Source: Pogostemon cablin (Eukaryota; Streptophyta; Magnoliopsida; Lamiales; Lamiaceae). From it: DNA of 64,000 bases. Location: assembly GCA_023678885.1 (NCBI GenBank), contig CM042996.1:13512602-13576601 (forward strand), in the 5' to 3' direction. Positions 24,950 through 36,618 of the stretch are shown in pieces (position 1 is the stretch's first letter; every line of letters begins with the position of its first letter). The translations under genes and the position numbers were made by a program. The notes under the pieces are model-generated. The model was not told the DNA's origin, ran no database searches, and was given only the letters and a program-made list of their open reading frames with translations.

Positions 24950-27382
24950 AGATCATACTCCTGGACTGTGTACATGTGATAATTTGGAAATAAATGAAAT
25001 TGAAGATATTAGTGGTTCATTGATTGGAGTTCAGAGGAAAACTTTGGATGAAATATACAAGTTATATTGTTATCATACTAGAAAGATAGGATTTAGTGTG
25101 CGTAAAGACAATACAACAAGATCTATTAAGGGTGTGACTGGAAAAATGTATGTTTGTTCCAGTTTTGGGAAAAAAGATCTCGTAGTGAAGAAATGAGCAG
25201 AATAAGGCAAACTAATATAACAAGAACAAATTGTAAGGCATTTTTGAAGGCACACTTAAATAAGTTAGGAAATTTTGAGATTGTAGTGCATGAGATGTCA
25301 CACGATCATACACTAACTAGATAAGAGTGGAATCATTTACATCGTTCAAAAAGACACATCACAGTAGAAAAGGAAAAAAATATAATAAATATGGTATCTT
25401 CGAGTATTGGGGCTACAGATTCATATAGTTTTATGGTGCATAACGCTGGAGGGGAAGAATACTTAGGGCATACCATGAAAGATCATAAGAATTTTGTGAA
25501 TACATGGAAAGCAAACAGAATTGAAGGGGGTGATGCAAAAACGGTAATAGAATTACTTGCAAAACAGGAAGAAGAGGAGGAAAACTTTTATTATAAGGTA
25601 ATGATTTATGATGATGGAAGATTGTCTTATTTGTATTGGAGAGATACAATAATGAAGGAAGATTTTGATACATATGGAAATGTAGTTGTCTTTGATACTA
25701 CATATAGAACTAACAGATACAATTTGATTTGTGCTCCATTTGTTGGTTTAAATAACCACAAAAAAAAATGTGATGTTTGCTTGTGCATTCCTCAATGATG
25801 AAAGAAAGTGAGATATTTGAGTGGTTATTTAATAAGTTCAAAAGATCAATGGGAGAAAATGCCCAATCTCCATTTTTACAGACCAAGATCAAGCCATAAC
25901 AAGGGCAATACAAAAGGTAATACTCATACTTTTACAGTTTCTTTCTTATGTTCAATCATTCTTATTGTCCTAGATGATACAAGGTACACTATATATTTTA
26001 TCCTGTATATGAAAGGGTACATCTTTATAGGAAAACATATACAACAAGATGAGAAATAAAATACAGAAAGGGCAGAAAATTTTTTTCCCAGCAAAATTAA
26101 CTCTGAATTGTATATATTCTTTGTGCAGGTTTTCCCAACTACTAGACACATGTTAGGCATATGGCACATTCAACAAAATGCCAGTAAATTTAGGGAGCTG
26201 AAAGACAACATTGAATTTAAAGAGTTGTTTAAGAAATACTTAACTGGATGCATAAATGATCAGGAGTTGAAGAGAGCTGGACAAAAATTGTGATAACCTA
26301 CAGACTTGAAAATAATGATTGGTTTCAGAGGTTATACAGTTTAAAAGATAGAGGTAGTACTGCATTGAGTAAAAAAAATTTCTCTGCTGGCGTGAAATCT
26401 TCACAAAGGAGTAAGAGTACAAATCATGCAATTAATTTTCATGCCAAGAAAAGCACAAGCTTAACTGAATTTTACTGTAAGTTTTTCAATAAAATTACAT
26501 ACATATGTTCTATTAAACTGAGAAATACACTATATTTACCTCATTACTATTTAAGCTGATTTCATTACAGATTTATATAGAGTAAGTACATAAAAATATT
26601 CTATCACATTCACAGAATACATTGTTGACTTCTACTGTGAGCATGTTTTGATTTGTTATACTTAAATTTAAATTCATTACCATTTTTTATTTTTTAGGGA
26701 TTTTTAAAGAAACAGTACAAGGATGGAGGAGAAATGAAAAGTTACTTGAATTCAAGTGTGCACACTGTGTTCCAGAATCAAATCTTCTAATGTGTGGTAT
26801 ATTGAAACATGCATCTGAGGTATACACAATTTAGAGATTTTGAGAAAGATTGCATTATGGCATGTTTAACTGAAATTGATTATGTAGATATAACTCGTAT
26901 TTATAGTGTGCCCTTTTTTTGATAATGATGGTAGAACCTACACAGTTATTTTTTATGGTTATATGAAACTAATAGAATGCAGTTGTAAGAACTTTGAGGA
27001 ACGTGGATAATTGTGCTATCATGCTTTAAGAGTATTGCACATAAATTCTATAGAGCATATCCCAGATTGTTACATAAAACAAAGGTGGACAAAATTGGCA
27101 AAATCTGAGATTTGGGACAAGTTCAAAGAGAGCAAAAACGAGAAAGGGGATACTATACCTTGGAGGCACGAAGCAGCTAGAAGGTATTACAACTTCTTAT
27201 TAAAGTGTGAAGACAACAAAGAAGCAAGAAAAAATGTTGACCAAGGTTATGAGAGAGATTCTTCAAGTGTTGATCAATTGCTAAACTTATCAAATACTTC
27301 AACACGGGTAGAGCAATTAGATTCAGTGAATGCTGTATTGGATCCAAAAGCTACAAACACTAAACGTAGAAAAAAAGAATAA
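24950..27382 (+). pseudogene. FAR1/FHY3-related (MULE transposase-derived) gene relic
   Basis: FAR1-family proteins are plant transcription factors descended from Mutator-like transposases. The domains appear in order. A FAR1 DNA-binding segment lies at about 24990-25196 (IYKLYCYHTRKIGFSVRK, then YVCSSFGKK). The MULE transposase core lies at 25576-25795 (VVVFDTTYRTNRYNLICAPF, then VGLNNHKK). The TDQDQAITRAI segment is near 25885-25920 and WHIQQNASKF at 26163. LKDRGSTALSKKNFSAGVKS lies at 26341-26400, and a C-terminal SWIM zinc finger with CSCKNFEERG, stop, LCYH at about 26975-27024, then a Lys-rich tail to 27382. It is broken by an in-frame stop at 25321, frameshifts near 25765, 25805 and 25880, a stop after QKL at 26291, and TAA inside the SWIM motif. 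I judge it a dead copy. Confidence 0.85.
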
Positions 27383-27724
27383 AGGGCCATTTTGAGAGAC
27401 CTAAGAAAAAAATAGACGGAAGTCAGATTTGGTAAAAGAATTTGGAACAAAAACTCCAAGTGTTCATTTGTTTTAATCATGTATTTCCCTTTTTTTTAAT
27501 ATGGGAAAGTTGTGCAAAACTTTAAATGTCTTCATTTGAACAACATGATACTAATTTTCGGGATATTTTTTTCTTCCAGTTTTAATTATACAATATGGAA
27601 TATGCACTTTATAAAAGTTGCAGGTGAACAAATTGATCATTACCAGGAAATAAAGGAGAATAAATATTTCAGGTGATACAATACAATATTACATAATTCA
27701 ATATTGTATTGTGTATATATATGC

Positions 27725-27922
27725 ATTAAAATATGATGAATCATTCATGTTTTTTTACAGAGAAACACAATGCTCATAGATTATATTAGGTGTTTATAGA
27801 TATTATTGGGTGCATAGGTGACAATAAAAAGGTAAATCTATTACTTTTGTGAAAAAAATGATTCATTTGTAAAACTTATATAATATGTTGTATAATATAG
27901 TACATTTATTTATTATATGCTA
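27725..27922 (+). repeat. Left copy of the ~195 bp direct repeat flanking the retrotransposon nest
   Basis: It contains AACACAATGCTCATAGATTA, TTAGGTGTTTATAGATATTA, GTGCATAGGTGACAATAA and TATAGTACATTTATTTATTA. The same order occurs at 38595-38793. It ends where gypsy LTR sequence begins (ATGCGCGTT). Confidence 0.75.
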
Positions 27923-27924
27923 TA

Positions 27925-28030
27925 TATGCGCGTTTTCTTTGCACGCAAAATTAATCCCCAAGTATTAAGGATATCAATTGCAACTTAAGCAAGCGACCAA
28001 GTGAATATTGAACCCAAAGGACGGCGTATT
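27925..28030 (-). repeat. Outer end of the gypsy 3' LTR
   Basis: It matches 36622-36724 (TTTGCACGCAAAATTAATCC, AAGCGACCAAGTGAATAT, GAACCCAAAGGACG). It stops at GTATT, the left target duplication of the nested copia. The first two or three LTR bases seen at 36619 (TGA) are not recognisable here. Confidence 0.85.
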
Positions 28031-29393
28031 TATTGGCGTTTGGATATTTTGGTTAACGTGAACTATTAGGATTCCATGTAATTCTACAACAGTGGAAGCA
28101 TACGTGTAGAATCGAATTACCTTTCACCAGGGTTGATGTAGAGGTTGAATTATGCGCGGCCTCACGGTTTCGGCCATAACTTCCTCATCTGATCTCCGAT
28201 TGGAGTGATCTATGCGCCAAAACGATCCTCTCTTCCGTAGCTTTCCAATGGTATATTATACGTACAGTTATGATTTTCACACGATTTTATAAAATTAGTA
28301 GAAGTTGACGGCCAGAAATAGGAAATGACCTTCCGGTCTTCTATTGTACTCCTAAGACACGTGTTGACGTTGGTGTGGGCAACGATCTACAAGACGAACT
28401 TAGTCTACAACCCTAATTTGCCTTCACATGTGTTATGTGTGTGATTCAGATTTTGAATTGATGAGATTGACTATTATATAGGCTACAATAGGTACTAGGA
28501 GGAGAAATTAGGGTTTGGCCTCCCATTGGGCTTAAGCATCCAAGTTTAGCCCAAAACTTATACTTAAGTCCAATAATAATAAATCATTCCACTAAAGAAA
28601 TATTATTGCACTGCCACCCTAATCCCAAATTACGTTTATGGGCTCCTTCTTACTATGAGCCCGTTAATATCCCCGTGTTTAAGATTCAATACCCATTAAT
28701 TAATTAAGTTACTGACAACTCCATTAATTAATATAATTACCGAGGTAGTACCACTCAACCTTATTATCATGCCGGAATAAATCCACATGTAGGGTTTACA
28801 TGATAATCATTATGAGCTCCTCAAGGGGACATCATCAACCAATTCCGTTAGGATACGGATTCCTTCTACAATCAACAACACACCATAGAGACATCACCAT
28901 CTCCCAACTTACCGTGCATATTGATTTATCTTTTAAATCTCACCCATTGCTGAATCAAAGAAATAAATATTGGCTTACGTGTCGAGGTTATTGTATAGGG
29001 ATTAAGAGTACGAAGATCCATAATAACAGAGATCTAGTTCTATTATATAGTCAGTACAAACCGAACGATCTTACCGCGGTCCTGCTCAATACACTCAAAG
29101 TGCACTAGAGTAATTTTATAGTCAAGACAGACTAATGCCAAATCACACTACAACCATATCGATAGATAGTCCCCGTCTATCTTAGTTGTGAACATCTGTT
29201 TATACTTTATAAGGAGCCGATAATATGATCTTCTGTGTGATGCCGCACACCACATTATCTACAGTATAAAGTAAATGGAATTTTGCAACATTATTATTGC
29301 AAATGTTTGATCACATGATTCTCATTTCAAATAAATTAAATTGTTAAAACATTGTTCATACAAAAAGCTGGGCTTTTAGTATACAATCCAACA
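28031..29393 (-). repeat. Copia 3' LTR
   Basis: 1363 bp, collinear with 33704-35101. The left base pair reads TATTGGCG where the other copy has TGTTGGCG; the right end is CAATCCAACA. Similar open frames at 28800 and 34509 exist only because the two LTRs are copies, not because they are genes. Confidence 0.9.
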
Positions 29394-29404
29394 ATCTCCC
29401 ACTT
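29394..29404 (-). other. Copia polypurine tract
   Basis: AAGTGGGAGAT on the minus strand lies immediately before the LTR start TGTTGGATTG. This is the usual plus-strand primer position of plant copia elements. Confidence 0.75.
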
Positions 29405-32400
29405 ATACTAAACGATTATACTGTCATATCTGCTGCCATACATCTGATTACCACTCCCACTACTTGACCATTAAAAGCTTTCACCTTAAGGTCCTTGTAA
29501 AAGGATAACTAGGTTATCATCCGATGCAGTCTAGGCGACAACAACCTTCACCTCATTGTACGATTTCTCGTATCAGGTAGTATTAGTTATCAATGTGTTT
29601 AATTTTTTTATGGACTCGTGATTCCTTCAAGTTTGCAACTGCACCATTATTATCAAAATAAATTGTGATATCCTTGGGCAAATTCAAAATCACATCTAAG
29701 TCCATTACGAAGTTTCTAGAACCATACAAATACTTTGGCCGCCATAAGGCTCCAATATTATCCTTTTTTCATGGTGGAGTTCGAAATATATTTCTATATG
29801 ACGCTCCTCCATACTATGGATCGACTTCTATTAAACACACAACCTTGAGGTGGATTTACTACCGTCACTATGATTTGAAAAACCCGAATCTAAGTAAACG
29901 CTAAGAAGTAATGAATTATTCTGGTAAGCTTACATATAATTTCCAGTCCTCTTCAGGCACTTCAAATATATCTTACCATAATTCAATATTCTTATTCCGG
30001 GTTACCTTGATACCCACTGACTATGTCATTGGCAATATAAATATCCAATCTAGTACATAACATTCCATAGATTAAACTTCCTTATTGCCGAAGTATAGGG
30101 AACCGCCCTTATCTATTTTATCTTCTATTGTGTCTTAAGACACAAATCCTTAGATAAAGTCACATGCTAAAATGAGTATGGATTGTATCATTTTATGAAG
30201 CTTGAGACAATCACAACATTCTTTCTTGTGATCTTTATTTCCATGGTCGCAAGGATATATTTTGCTCCTATTAAGTCCTTCATTTCATACTGCTTTATTA
30301 ACCATATCTATACGCCCGACAATACACTTTCGTTGTCTCCAATGAGCAAGATACCATCTACGTATATACAAGAAATAACACCACGTTTCCCTCACTCTTT
30401 TCAATACACAAGATCCATCGAAGCATTGATTAAATCCACATGACCGGATTTCCTTATCAAAATTGATGTTCCATGATCTTGAAGCTTGCTTTAGTCTATT
30501 GATGGACACTTTTAAGCTTACACTTAAAATGCTCTTAGCTCTATGCAATGAATCACTCTGGTTGCTTCACATAGATGTTTTCCTCAAGACTTCCAATCAG
30601 GAAAGCTGTCTTGACATCTATTTGCCTTACCTCATATTTAATATGAGCAGTAATAAATAAAAGAATCTGAATCGACATAATGTGATCGATCGTTTTTTAA
30701 TTTTGTAGGCCCACTTATCCAATGGCTTTTACACCATTTGATGGTTCTACAAGCTCCCAGAGATGATTTTGAATCCATAAATTTTATTTCAAAATTCATT
30801 GCAACTTACTAAGATTTTGCATTTCGATCTTGTAGTGCTTCGTCGTATTCATGGGCTGATTTCATGTTTATTAGGGACCAAGTCTCATGACTCTCCCAAA
30901 ATATAAATCTATTCGGTTGTAAAACAACCCCCCACTACGATAAGGCACTACATGAAATAGTGTATCAGATGTGACACGCGATGCAGTTTACTTGTGGTAT
31001 ATCCTCTTGTAGTCTTTGGTATTAAAATTAGTGTGTCCCTTCTCACACCTTTAGAACAACTTATACATGGATTTGTAATTTATTACATAGTCCATTTCTA
31101 AAAATTTAGTGTTCGTGTTAACAATCACTTTTTCATCTTTTGGACTATTTAATAAACCACCATTTATTTTTCTAGGATATCCCACAAACAGACATACTGT
31201 TTCCAGGGCATACCCATAAAATAAATTTAATAACTCATCATCTATCTAATCATTTCCATAAGAGTCTTATTCCTTCTATCCACCACACCATTCAGCTGGG
31301 GTTTGCCCGGTGTAGACAACTTGAGATTCAATCTCATCCTCTGATTAACAGCTCCTAAACTATCCTAAGAGGTGCTCGCCACTATGATCAGATCGCAGTG
31401 AATCGATATATTTTCCACGATGCCCCACCGCATTAGCCATGCACTTCTTGAATTAATCATAGTACTTAGACTTGCAGTGCATCAAATAAATATATCTTAT
31501 TTCTAGAATAATCGTCAAACAAAATGATGAATATTTATAACCACCTCTCGACAGGATAATCTTAGGATCACTTAAATCAGAGTGAACCATTTGCATCATA
31601 TCTTTTCATGGCTCTATACCTCTTTGCCTTGAAAAGACAATTAATCATTTTTACTTCCAAGTAAGACTATTTAGTTCGATAGTTTCCACTTCCAATAAAA
31701 GTAACAGTCCATCGGCTATCAACTTTAGAATCGTACTTTAGTAAAATGATCTAGTCTTAGATGCCAAAAATATGTTTAGTTTATCTCCGAAGGTTCCTTT
31801 CTCTTATAAGGATTAGAAGACGCATTATTAATTAATATTCGTTGCACCATGGGATAAACATTAGTTAAGAAATTATAAATTGTCCACCAACGTACCATAA
31901 CAGATTATATCTCAATCCTTCATTATAATGATTATGTCATTTAAATGAAATAGAGTATCCATCCGTAAATACATAGAACCGAAATGAAATTCTTTCTATG
32001 AAAACGTACATAAAGACAATTTCTCAAAATCAAACTTTTATTCCTATCATCAGATAGATAAACAACTCCCACTGCAACAGCCACTACTTTCATAGCGTAC
32101 CCATGTACTCAATAATCTCATCATTAGTTAGTTGCAGGCTAGTGATTTTGGTATTTACACACAACGTGTCAGTAAACGCCATCACTAATCATGCTTCAAC
32201 AACTAGTGAATGAGATACTATCCTTCTTCACATCTTGATGAAAATTAGTTTTCTTTTGCCACATGTTTTGTCAGAAGTTTCCCACCGTATACGAACTCTT
32301 GTAACTCAAGTGAATCTTGCTCAAAACGTTAAGGCAAAGAATGAAAATAAATTGAGCTAGGTTTCCCCTTCAATTTCTATTCCAAGTATTTCCAATTCAT

Positions 32401-33688
32401 TCATCAAGTTAACCATGGCATCTTGCCTTTCTAACATACTCAATTATCCAAAGAGTCTCACGAGAGACCATCATATTTCTATGAACCTCTCACCTCTTCA
32501 CTTAAGACTTAAATATGTATCAGAAGACAACCTTAGTGAGAACACATTTTAATTTTTCTAATCAGTAAGAATTAAAATCAAGTTTCTTTTCTAATAATTT
32601 ATTATGGATCAGTAAATATATTTTCCTTTAGTTAACAATAGGCAAAATAAATTATTCGAAAATTCAGAGAATCAAATAAATAAATACGACGATCAAACTC
32701 TTCGAATTTAAATTTTATATTGATTCCCTCAATAAACAATATAAAATAAATTCACCGATATCCCAAGCACCGTGAATTTGCATGCCACGTTAGTGTGGAC
32801 GTATACAAACCCGAACATTCGCAAGAGAAGGTTTTACCCATTAATTCCATACGTCATAATTAACCTTATGACTCAATAATTAATAGTCGGTTGTCCTTTA
32901 GCCATGCAATTTAATAGCAGTGACTCCATTGGGGAGGATACATATTAATTGCACCTAAGTGTATACAATTATTTGATACTAAGTACGTTACTCAAGCTTG
33001 TGTGTCTTACAGTTGGAGAGTCCACACGCGCTCAAATAATTTCCTATAACCATCAATTATTAATTTGTACCAGTGATACGCATATAAAACTCATCCGTTT
33101 GGGAAGAAGACATTATAACCGACTCATAAGATTACTTGTATCACATTACAAATAATAATTATTTAATAAAATTAATTCCAGTTATCCACAAATAAAACTC
33201 ATCCGTTGGGGAGGAAGACACTATAACCGACTCATAAGCTTAATTGCATCACTTAATAAATCAATAATGGACGCCACAGGATAATGACCAATCCCCGCTC
33301 CCATTTAGCTATTTAATAAGAGAATTTTTGCATGCATACAATATAACAGATATAATTATGCAAATAAATATGCTATTATTACGGCAAATAAGACAATAAA
33401 TCAAATAGCACATGCATATATAATAATAATTGACAAATAAAACAATTATAGCAATTATATATAAGGAAATAAAATAAAATTGCCAAATGATAAAGGGCTT
33501 GACTTGGTCAAAATTAGGCAATTCACAAGTTGTCCGTGAGCAAATAGGGTTTCATAACATTATAGGATTTCATGTATAACACGCAATAATATAAACCCTT
33601 TCACCATTACATGTAATTCTATTCCAAATAAAAACACATAATTCACATAAACTCTAGCCTAACGTGTCACATTTAGTCTTAGAACCTA
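29405..33688 (-). pseudogene. Degenerate copia gag-pol region
   Basis: On the minus strand these traces survive. Integrase: LRSDHSGEHL at about 31405-31371 and NGVVDRRN at about 31295-31270. Reverse transcriptase: DVKTAFL at about 30618-30595, with YVDGILLIG (YVDD box, one Asp changed to Gly) at about 30373-30343. The sequence between is riddled with stops and frameshifts, and the gag part near the right LTR is not recognisable. The order integrase then reverse transcriptase defines copia. Confidence 0.8.
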
Positions 33689-33701
33689 CGATCTGATCCC
33701 A
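33689..33701 (-). other. Copia primer-binding site
   Basis: TGGGATCAGATCG on the minus strand, 2 nt from the LTR, corresponds to the TGGTATCAGAGC-type site for initiator tRNA-Met, with mismatches. Confidence 0.65.
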
Positions 33702-33703
33702 AT

Positions 33704-35101
33704 TGTTGGCGTTTGGATCTTTTGTTAATGTGAACTGTTTGGGTTCCATGCAATTCTACATTAGCGAAAGCATAAGTGTAGAATCGAATTACCTTTCATC
33801 AGGGTTTATGTAGAGATTGAATTCTCGTCGTCAGCCTGCGCGGCCTCACGGTTTCGGCCATAACTTCCTCGTCTGATCTCCGATTGGAATGATCTATACG
33901 CCAAAATGATCTTCTCTTCCGTAGCTTTCCAAATGGCTATCACATGTACAGTTCTAAGTTTCACATGATTTTATAAAATTCATGGAAGTTGACATCCAGA
34001 AACAGCAAACGACCTTCCGGTCTTCTGTTGTATTCCTAAGCCACGTCTTGACGTTGGTGTGGGCAACGATCTACAAGACAAACTCAGTCTACAACCCTAA
34101 TCTGCCTCAGTCTACAACCCTAATCTGCCTTTCAGGTGTGTTATGAGTATGATTCAGATTCCGTATTGATGAGATTGACTATTATATAGTCCACAACAGG
34201 GACCAGGAGGAGAAATTAGGGTTTGGGCCTCCCATTGAGCTTAAGCATCCAAGTTTAGCCCAAAACTTATACTTAAATCCAATAATAATAAATCATTCAA
34301 CTAAAGAAATATTATTGCACTGCCACCCTAATCCCAAATTACATTATGAGCACATTCTTATTATGAGCCCGTTAATCTCCCCATGTTTAAGATTCAATGC
34401 CCATTAATTAATTAAGTTACTGACAACTCTATTAATTAATATAATTACCGAGAGTAGTACCACTCAACCTTATTATCATGCCGGAATAAATCCACCTGCA
34501 GGGTTTACATGATAATCATTATGAGCTCCTCAAGAGGACATCATCAACCAATTCCGTTAGGACACGGCTTCCTTCTAAAATCAACAACACACCATAGAGA
34601 TATCACCATCTCCCAACTCACCGAGCATATTGATTTATCTTTTAAATCTTACCCATTGATGAATCAAAGAAATAAATACTGGCTTACGTGTCGAGGTTAT
34701 TGTATAGGGAATAAGAGTACGAACATCTATAATAACAGAGATAGTTCTATTATATAGTCAGTATAAATCGAACGATCTCACCGCGATCCTGCTCAATACA
34801 TTCAAAGTGCACTAGTGTAATTTTATAGTCAAGACAGACTAATGCCAAATCACACTACAACCATATTGATAGATAGTCCCCGTTTATCTCGGTTGTGAAC
34901 ATCTGTTTATACTTTATAAGGAGCCGATAATATGATCTTCTGTGTGACACCGCACACCATATTATCTACAGTATTAAGTAAATGGACTTTTGCAACATCA
35001 TTATTGCAAACGTTTGATCACATGATTCTCATTTCAAATAAATTAAATTGTTAAAATATTGTTCATACAAAAAACTAGACTTTTAGTATACAATTCAACA
35101 G
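33704..35101 (-). repeat. Copia 5' LTR
   Basis: 1398 bp from TGTTGGCGTTTGG to ACAATTCAACA. It carries a short private duplication of CAGTCTACAACCCTAATCTG at 34086-34136 that is absent from the left LTR, one reason for its extra length. Confidence 0.9.
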
Positions 35102-35276
35102 TATTATCAATTTAATTATTTACTAAATTAATTAAGACGAATGGGAATAAAAGTTTGAGGTTTCAATTATTAACTACTAAACAATTAATTAAAATAACAA
35201 ATAAAATGCAGTCACTTAAAAGAATACGAAAGTGGATCAAGTAGGAGAATATGTAGCTCTAGGATAAATCCAGCTT
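35102..35276 (-). repeat. Inner remnant of the gypsy 3' LTR
   Basis: It matches 36720-36896 (TATCAATTTAATTATTTACT, AAAGTTTGAGGTTTCAATTA, AAATCCAGCTT). At the AAATCCAGCTT point it changes abruptly from LTR into gag sequence. Confidence 0.85.
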
Positions 35277-36445
35277 GATTATGTTTTTCCGGAGCTTGCT
35301 CATCCTGAGTTTGACTTGCAAATGTTGTCAAATTGGATTGTGTTGGTCGAGCAACTCCCCCGTTTCCTACGTTTTTGCTCGCCGGCATCATCGGACCTTC
35401 ATACTTTTTCCCGGACCTCAATGTGATGGCATTATTCTCCAATGTTTGAGTTAATTGATTTACATTCGCGGCCATCTGCCCCATAATCAAGGCAAGGTCT
35501 TTCAACTACTTAGATAAATCTGCATGATCATCTTTCATGGAAGCCTCAATGCGGTCAACTCTTGCATCATTCTCAGCCATGTATCGAATGAAGGTATCTT
35601 CAACACACTTCACTTCATACTACTTCATACTAGGCCCCCTTAGTGTCAACTTTGTAATCTGCCTTTGCTGGGATTCTAGTAGCTTGTTGATGTTAGCTAA
35701 ACTAGAGACGATCTCATCATCCTTATTCGACTTCACCACTTTATGCTCAACATGTGCCACCCCAAGTACATATGATCCTCTTACTCTTTTCGTAGGCCAG
35801 TCACGTGAATTCATATAGATGTTTTCAAATAACTTTCTGCTTCAAGTGCTGTATTTGATAACAGTGTTCCACCTGATGATGCATCAATAAAAATACGTGA
35901 CTCACAATCCAATCCATAGTAGAATATACTTATGTATTGAGCCTTAGACATCCCATGTTGTGGGCACCGCCTGAGTATGTCTTTGAACCTGTCCCACGCC
36001 TCATGAAATTTCTCACCCTAATTCATAACAAATTGGGTGATCTCTTGCCTCATTCTTAAGATCGTTGAGGGTGGCATATATCTCTCCAAGAACTTCTACT
36101 GCAGTTGGTCTCATGTAATGCAATTTGTGGCATCAAGAGTCTTATACCAAGCTTCTGCCCTATCAATCAAAGAGAACTTGAATAGGGCGATTCGCCTAGT
36201 ATTATCATTAGCTCCAGCACCCTTTTGAGTGTTTGCATAACTAAGAAATCTTCGGAGATGCTGGTATGGATCTCCAAAACAACCTCCAGAAAAGAGATTC
36301 TTCTCTACCATGTTAATAAGGGCAGGATTTTACTCAAAATTATAATCTTCCCCCTTGCTCCTATCAACCCCATGTTACCAATTCCATAATTCGTGAAAAT
36401 TTCACGTATGACAACATTATCCGGATTCTGCTTTGCTCCGGTCAT
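35277..36445 (-). pseudogene. Tat/Athila-type gag relic
   Basis: On the minus strand a frame opening at about 36445 (MTGAKQNPDN) leads to the gag core. NLFSGGCFGDPYQHLRRFLS at about 36300-36240 is followed by LFKFSLIDRAEAWYKTLDA, FLERYMPPSTILRMRQEIT, EAWDRFKDILRRCPQHGMSK and ASSGGTLLSNTALEAESYL, then the downstream linker with ITLRSGKKYEGP near 35410. These are standard features of the gag of this lineage. Several stops and frame changes interrupt it, and it ends at the LTR junction at 35276, before any protease or reverse transcriptase. Confidence 0.85.
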
Positions 36446-36593
36446 ATTTAGTAATGTGTGTTACTTCTTCCTTTCCTTCCTCTCCTTTTCCTAGTGCACA
36501 AATACCTCAGAAAAATTCAAGGTTAGTTAGAAATAAATAATCACAAATAAAATTCTTAATCAAACTAGAAATAATAAACTAATAATAACAGGC

Positions 36594-36612
36594 ATCCCCG
36601 GCAACGGCACCA
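36594..36612 (-). other. Gypsy primer-binding site for tRNA-Asp
   Basis: TGGTGCCGTTGCCGGGGAT on the minus strand complements the tRNA-Asp 3' end with one mismatch. It lies 6 nt inside the LTR end at 36619. Confidence 0.85.
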
Positions 36613-36618
36613 AGAACT

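Larger units (their letters stand above)
28031..35101 (-). mobile_element. Ty1/copia LTR retrotransposon, degenerate, nested in the gypsy LTR
   Basis: It is a 7.07 kb insertion with 5-bp target duplications GTATT (28026-28030 and 35102-35106), confirmed by the uninterrupted LTR at about 36715-36730, which reads across the site. Minus-strand orientation is set by an initiator-Met-type primer site at 33701-33689 beside the right LTR and a polypurine tract at 29404-29394 beside the left LTR. Domain traces on the minus strand are in copia order: integrase before reverse transcriptase. No intact polyprotein remains. Confidence 0.9.

Noticed and set aside
28800..29108. Open frame starting MIIIMSSSRGHHQP, conserved with one at 34509
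   Set aside because: Both lie at the same place in the two copia LTRs; the similarity reflects LTR duplication, not protein conservation.
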